From assembly GCA_023417475.1 (NCBI GenBank), contig JAEZFP010000023.1, positions 101,532 through 165,531 of the forward strand: 64,000 nt of DNA, given 5' to 3'. Within the stretch, counting starts at the first letter, position 1; each line of letters begins with the position of its first letter. Positions 61,937 to 64,000 of this stretch are shown piece by piece. The translations under genes and the position numbers were made by a program. The DNA comes from Bacillota bacterium. Its GTDB lineage: Bacteria > Bacillota > UBA4882 > UBA8346. Below the pieces are notes generated by a model. That model saw nothing but the letters and a program-made list of their open reading frames with translations, ran no database searches and was not told the origin of the DNA.

Positions 61937-63717
61937 GAAGTTCCCTCGCCCTCGGATAAAAGCGGCCAGCTTAACGTGACAACTGTCCCTAATCCCATTT
62001 GGCTGTCAAGCGTAAGCTTTGCTTGATCCCCATAGTTTAGTTGCAGGCGCTGTTGGACATTGCTCAGACCAATCCCGCGCCGCTGTGATTGATTAAGGTT
62101 ATCTGGAAGTTGATTTAACTCCGCAACCTTTGCACTAGGCATCCCTCTGCCATTATCGCGAACCACCGCGATCACCGATTCACCGTCACGGTGAATCGTA
62201 ACGGAAATCATTCCTTCATTGCTTTTTGCCAAACCATGAATAATTGCATTTTCCACTAGCGGCTGCAATATCAATTTGATAATCGGCAATTGCAAAACAG
62301 CCGGATCGATCTCATAGTTAATTTCAAACCGTGAATTATACCGGACCTGTTGTAACAACAAGTAATTTTTCACGCTTTCCAGTTCCTCCTGGATGGTGAT
62401 GAATTTATTTGTATTTATACTTGTCTTCAATATCTGACTCAACGCGCTGATCATATCGGCTACGCTATCCGCTTGATTCATCACCGCTACCCAACGAATC
62501 GAATTTAACGTGTTAAAGAGAAAATGCGGCCGAATCTGCGCTTGTAATGCTTCAAACTCCAATTCGCGTTCCCGGCGTTGTTCAATAACTAGTTGATCGA
62601 TTAATTCCTTAATCTTTTTGACCATCTTATTAAAGCTGGCGACCAACACACCAACCTCATCCTCACTGGTAACACAGACTTGCGCAGTGAGATCCCCAGC
62701 CTCAACTTTCCGCATTGAACCGCATAACTGCTTGATGGGACGAGTAATGGAAATGGCGATGAGAATCGCAATAACCACAAATAACAAGATAAACAAACAT
62801 AGAACCAACCCAATCTTTGATCCCAGTTGACGGATTTCACCGAGCAGTGACTCATATGGAATAATCTCCGCTACTTTCCATGCATTTTTATTGAGGCGTT
62901 GATAATTGATTAAGTATTTTTGATGCGAAGCGACGATAATGAATGAACCGCTTGTGTCCATTAAGTCTTTTGGAGCGATCGCAGCCCAGAAGCGTTTGTC
63001 CCCAATTTGACCCGTCTGGATAAACGGTTGATTCGCATCATCCAGAAGTACCAACGAACTGTCCGGAAAAACCGTGGCTTTTTTGAGGATCATGATGATC
63101 TCCTGATGGGGGATGCTAATCAAGAATTTACCATATACTTTCTGACCAATATTCTCCTGAATACTACCGGCAAGGGTAAAAACGCGTGAATAACGGCTCC
63201 GTTCTTCATGGACGTAGTTGGTCTGGGCTGTAAACCATGAAAAACGGTTGTTTGAAATTTCTTGATACCAGTTTTGATTCATTCCATTAAAGGTTGAACC
63301 CCGGAGTGTATCCCATGAGGTGAACGATTTGCCCGTTGCGGAGGTAATGGTGAAATAGCTGTTATAGGGAAAAAAAGTACTATGGATTGAAACAAACAAA
63401 TTATCAATCAGCATCGCGTCGCGCCAGTTTTGCTCCAGTGATCGCGAGTTTCGATTGAGAATCTCGACAATCTCTTTATTTAAGTTGAAGGTATTGGCAA
63501 CACTGATCATACCGTTTAAGAGGTTATCAACATTAGCGGCAGTTTGTTCCAGTGTCTTCGCGGTTGACATTCCAACCTTATCTAAAATGATTGTTTCGGA
63601 AAACCGAAACGATAAGTACCCGATGATGCAAACCGGTGTAATAATTAATAATACAAAAGCAACCGTCAGTTTGTAAGTAATGCTTTTTCGAATCTTCAAT
63701 AACAAAGGAATTTTCAA
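61933..63717 (-). CDS. YesM-like sensor histidine kinase, pair 2
   Basis: A 594-aa membrane kinase: helix 1 (LTVAFVLLIITPVCIIGYLSF), an extracytoplasmic dCache-like sensor of about 270 residues, helix 2 (IGLVLCLFILLFVVIAILIAI), a clear HAMP segment (SITRPIKQLCGSMRKVEAGDL), phospho-His in QIRPHFLFNTLNSIRW, and HATPase motifs LILQPLVENAIIHG and VVRDNGRGMPS. TTG 63717 is chosen because GGAGGA is 6 bases upstream; the in-frame reading to 63747 has no site. First gene of a unit with its regulator. Confidence 0.92.
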   Translation of the reverse strand: MKIPLLLKIRKSITYKLTVAFVLLIITPVCIIGYLSFRFSETIILDKVGMSTAKTLEQTAANVDNLLNGMISVANTFNLNKEIVEILNRNSRSLEQNWRDAMLIDNLFVSIHSTFFPYNSYFTITSATGKSFTSWDTLRGSTFNGMNQNWYQEISNNRFSWFTAQTNYVHEERSRYSRVFTLAGSIQENIGQKVYGKFLISIPHQEIIMILKKATVFPDSSLVLLDDANQPFIQTGQIGDKRFWAAIAPKDLMDTSGSFIIVASHQKYLINYQRLNKNAWKVAEIIPYESLLGEIRQLGSKIGLVLCLFILLFVVIAILIAISITRPIKQLCGSMRKVEAGDLTAQVCVTSEDEVGVLVASFNKMVKKIKELIDQLVIEQRRERELEFEALQAQIRPHFLFNTLNSIRWVAVMNQADSVADMISALSQILKTSINTNKFITIQEELESVKNYLLLQQVRYNSRFEINYEIDPAVLQLPIIKLILQPLVENAIIHGLAKSNEGMISVTIHRDGESVIAVVRDNGRGMPSAKVAELNQLPDNLNQSQRRGIGLSNVQQRLQLNYGDQAKLTLDSQMGLGTVVTLSWPLLSEGEGTS

Positions 63718-63832
63718 TTGATTTCCTCCGTGAACTTTACACCGCAATTACTCATCATGCTAATTATAACATTTTTTTAACATCAAAAACTAGGTTATCC
63801 TGGTTAGTGAATAATGGGAAGTTGCACCGAGT

Positions 63833-63869
63833 AAAAACAACCTCCGTCGTAGCCGGAGGTTGTTTTTTT
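63833..63869 (-). terminator. rRNA operon terminator
   Basis: AACAACCTCCG/CGGAGGTTGTT with T runs on both strands. Read from the right it ends the rRNA transcript. Confidence 0.85.
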
Positions 63870-63875
63870 ACAAGT

Positions 63876-63907
63876 AAAGAGACTTCAGTTTACACTGAAG
63901 TCTCTTT
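63876..63907 (-). terminator. First hairpin after the 5S gene
   Basis: AAAGAGACTTCAGT and its complement around a 4-base loop, no T run beyond the stem. It may be a processing or pause stem ahead of the main terminator. Confidence 0.7.
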
Positions 63908-63917
63908 AAAAATTTTG

Positions 63918-64000
63918 CTCCTGGCGAAGACCTAGTCTCCCGGCCGGTTTCCCGACAAGTACCATCGGCGCGGAGGGGCTTAACTGCTGTGTTCGGGATG
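63918..64000 (-). rRNA. 5S ribosomal RNA, 3' part (runs off right edge)
   Basis: The minus strand has the conserved 5S blocks CCGAACACAGCAGTTAAG and CGCCGATGGTACTTG, ending GGTCTTCGCCAGGAG at 63918. The 5' part and presumably the 23S and 16S genes lie beyond the window. Confidence 0.95.

Overview
The window looks like chromosomal DNA from an endospore-forming Firmicute with a two-membrane (diderm) envelope. The Firmicute signals are an AbrB-type regulator, a SPOCS/DUF3794 spore-coat type protein, a G5/3D-domain YabE-like protein, a T-box on metG, and the block metG-tatD-yabE near abrB-rsmI. The diderm signals are a full-length LpxD and three sugar-binding proteins with soluble rather than lipoprotein export signals. 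Base composition is mid-GC. A Hydrogenispora/Limnochordia-like lineage is my inference, not something the sequence proves.

Layout. (1) 1-1217: the C-terminal end of a large serine recombinase runs antisense into a tRNA-Glu gene; a second identical tRNA-Glu and a tRNA-Lys follow. (2) 1218-13850: purA, a LysR regulator, a possible structured RNA, an M23 murein hydrolase, an MsbA-like exporter, a PHP phosphoesterase, a MacAB/Lol-like ABC export operon and a DUF1624 membrane protein. (3) 13855-18240: an FMN-riboswitch-controlled riboflavin operon (ribD, ribE, ribBA, then ribH after a 700-base insertion). (4) 18300-38000: a polysaccharide/uronate utilisation region with two polysaccharide lyases, deoC, a dienelactone-hydrolase-like enzyme, two paralogous IolO-like sugar epimerases, two sugar ABC importers without their ATPase, a YesMN pair and a NarL/NreB-like pair. 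(5) 38061-46000: an EamA transporter, lpxD, a HAD phosphatase, a secreted glycoside hydrolase and a ketopantoate-reductase-like enzyme. (6) 45086-54480: housekeeping genes (yabE-like, TatD-linked radical SAM, tatD, T-box-metG, abrB, rsmI), cobO-cbiG with a structured leader, and the SPOCS protein. (7) 54748-63717: a third sugar importer with YesMN control, a FAD oxidoreductase and a DapA-family aldolase/lyase. (8) 63833-64000: two terminator hairpins and the 3' part of a 5S rRNA whose operon lies to the right.

The gene sets of regions 4, 5 and 7 suggest that periplasmic lyases and glycosidases cut acidic polysaccharide, CUT1-type importers take up the oligosaccharides using an ATPase encoded elsewhere, and cytoplasmic isomerases, hydrolases and aldolases process the sugars, each importer with its own sensor pair.

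The least explained signals are intergenic. Three sequence-unrelated tandem arrays all have a 21-bp period and about 9-10 units. Two copies of a 116-118-bp terminal-inverted-repeat element show paired (compensatory) stem changes, and both sit inside operons. Two further compact structured RNA candidates lie at 3565-3682 and 53607-53700.
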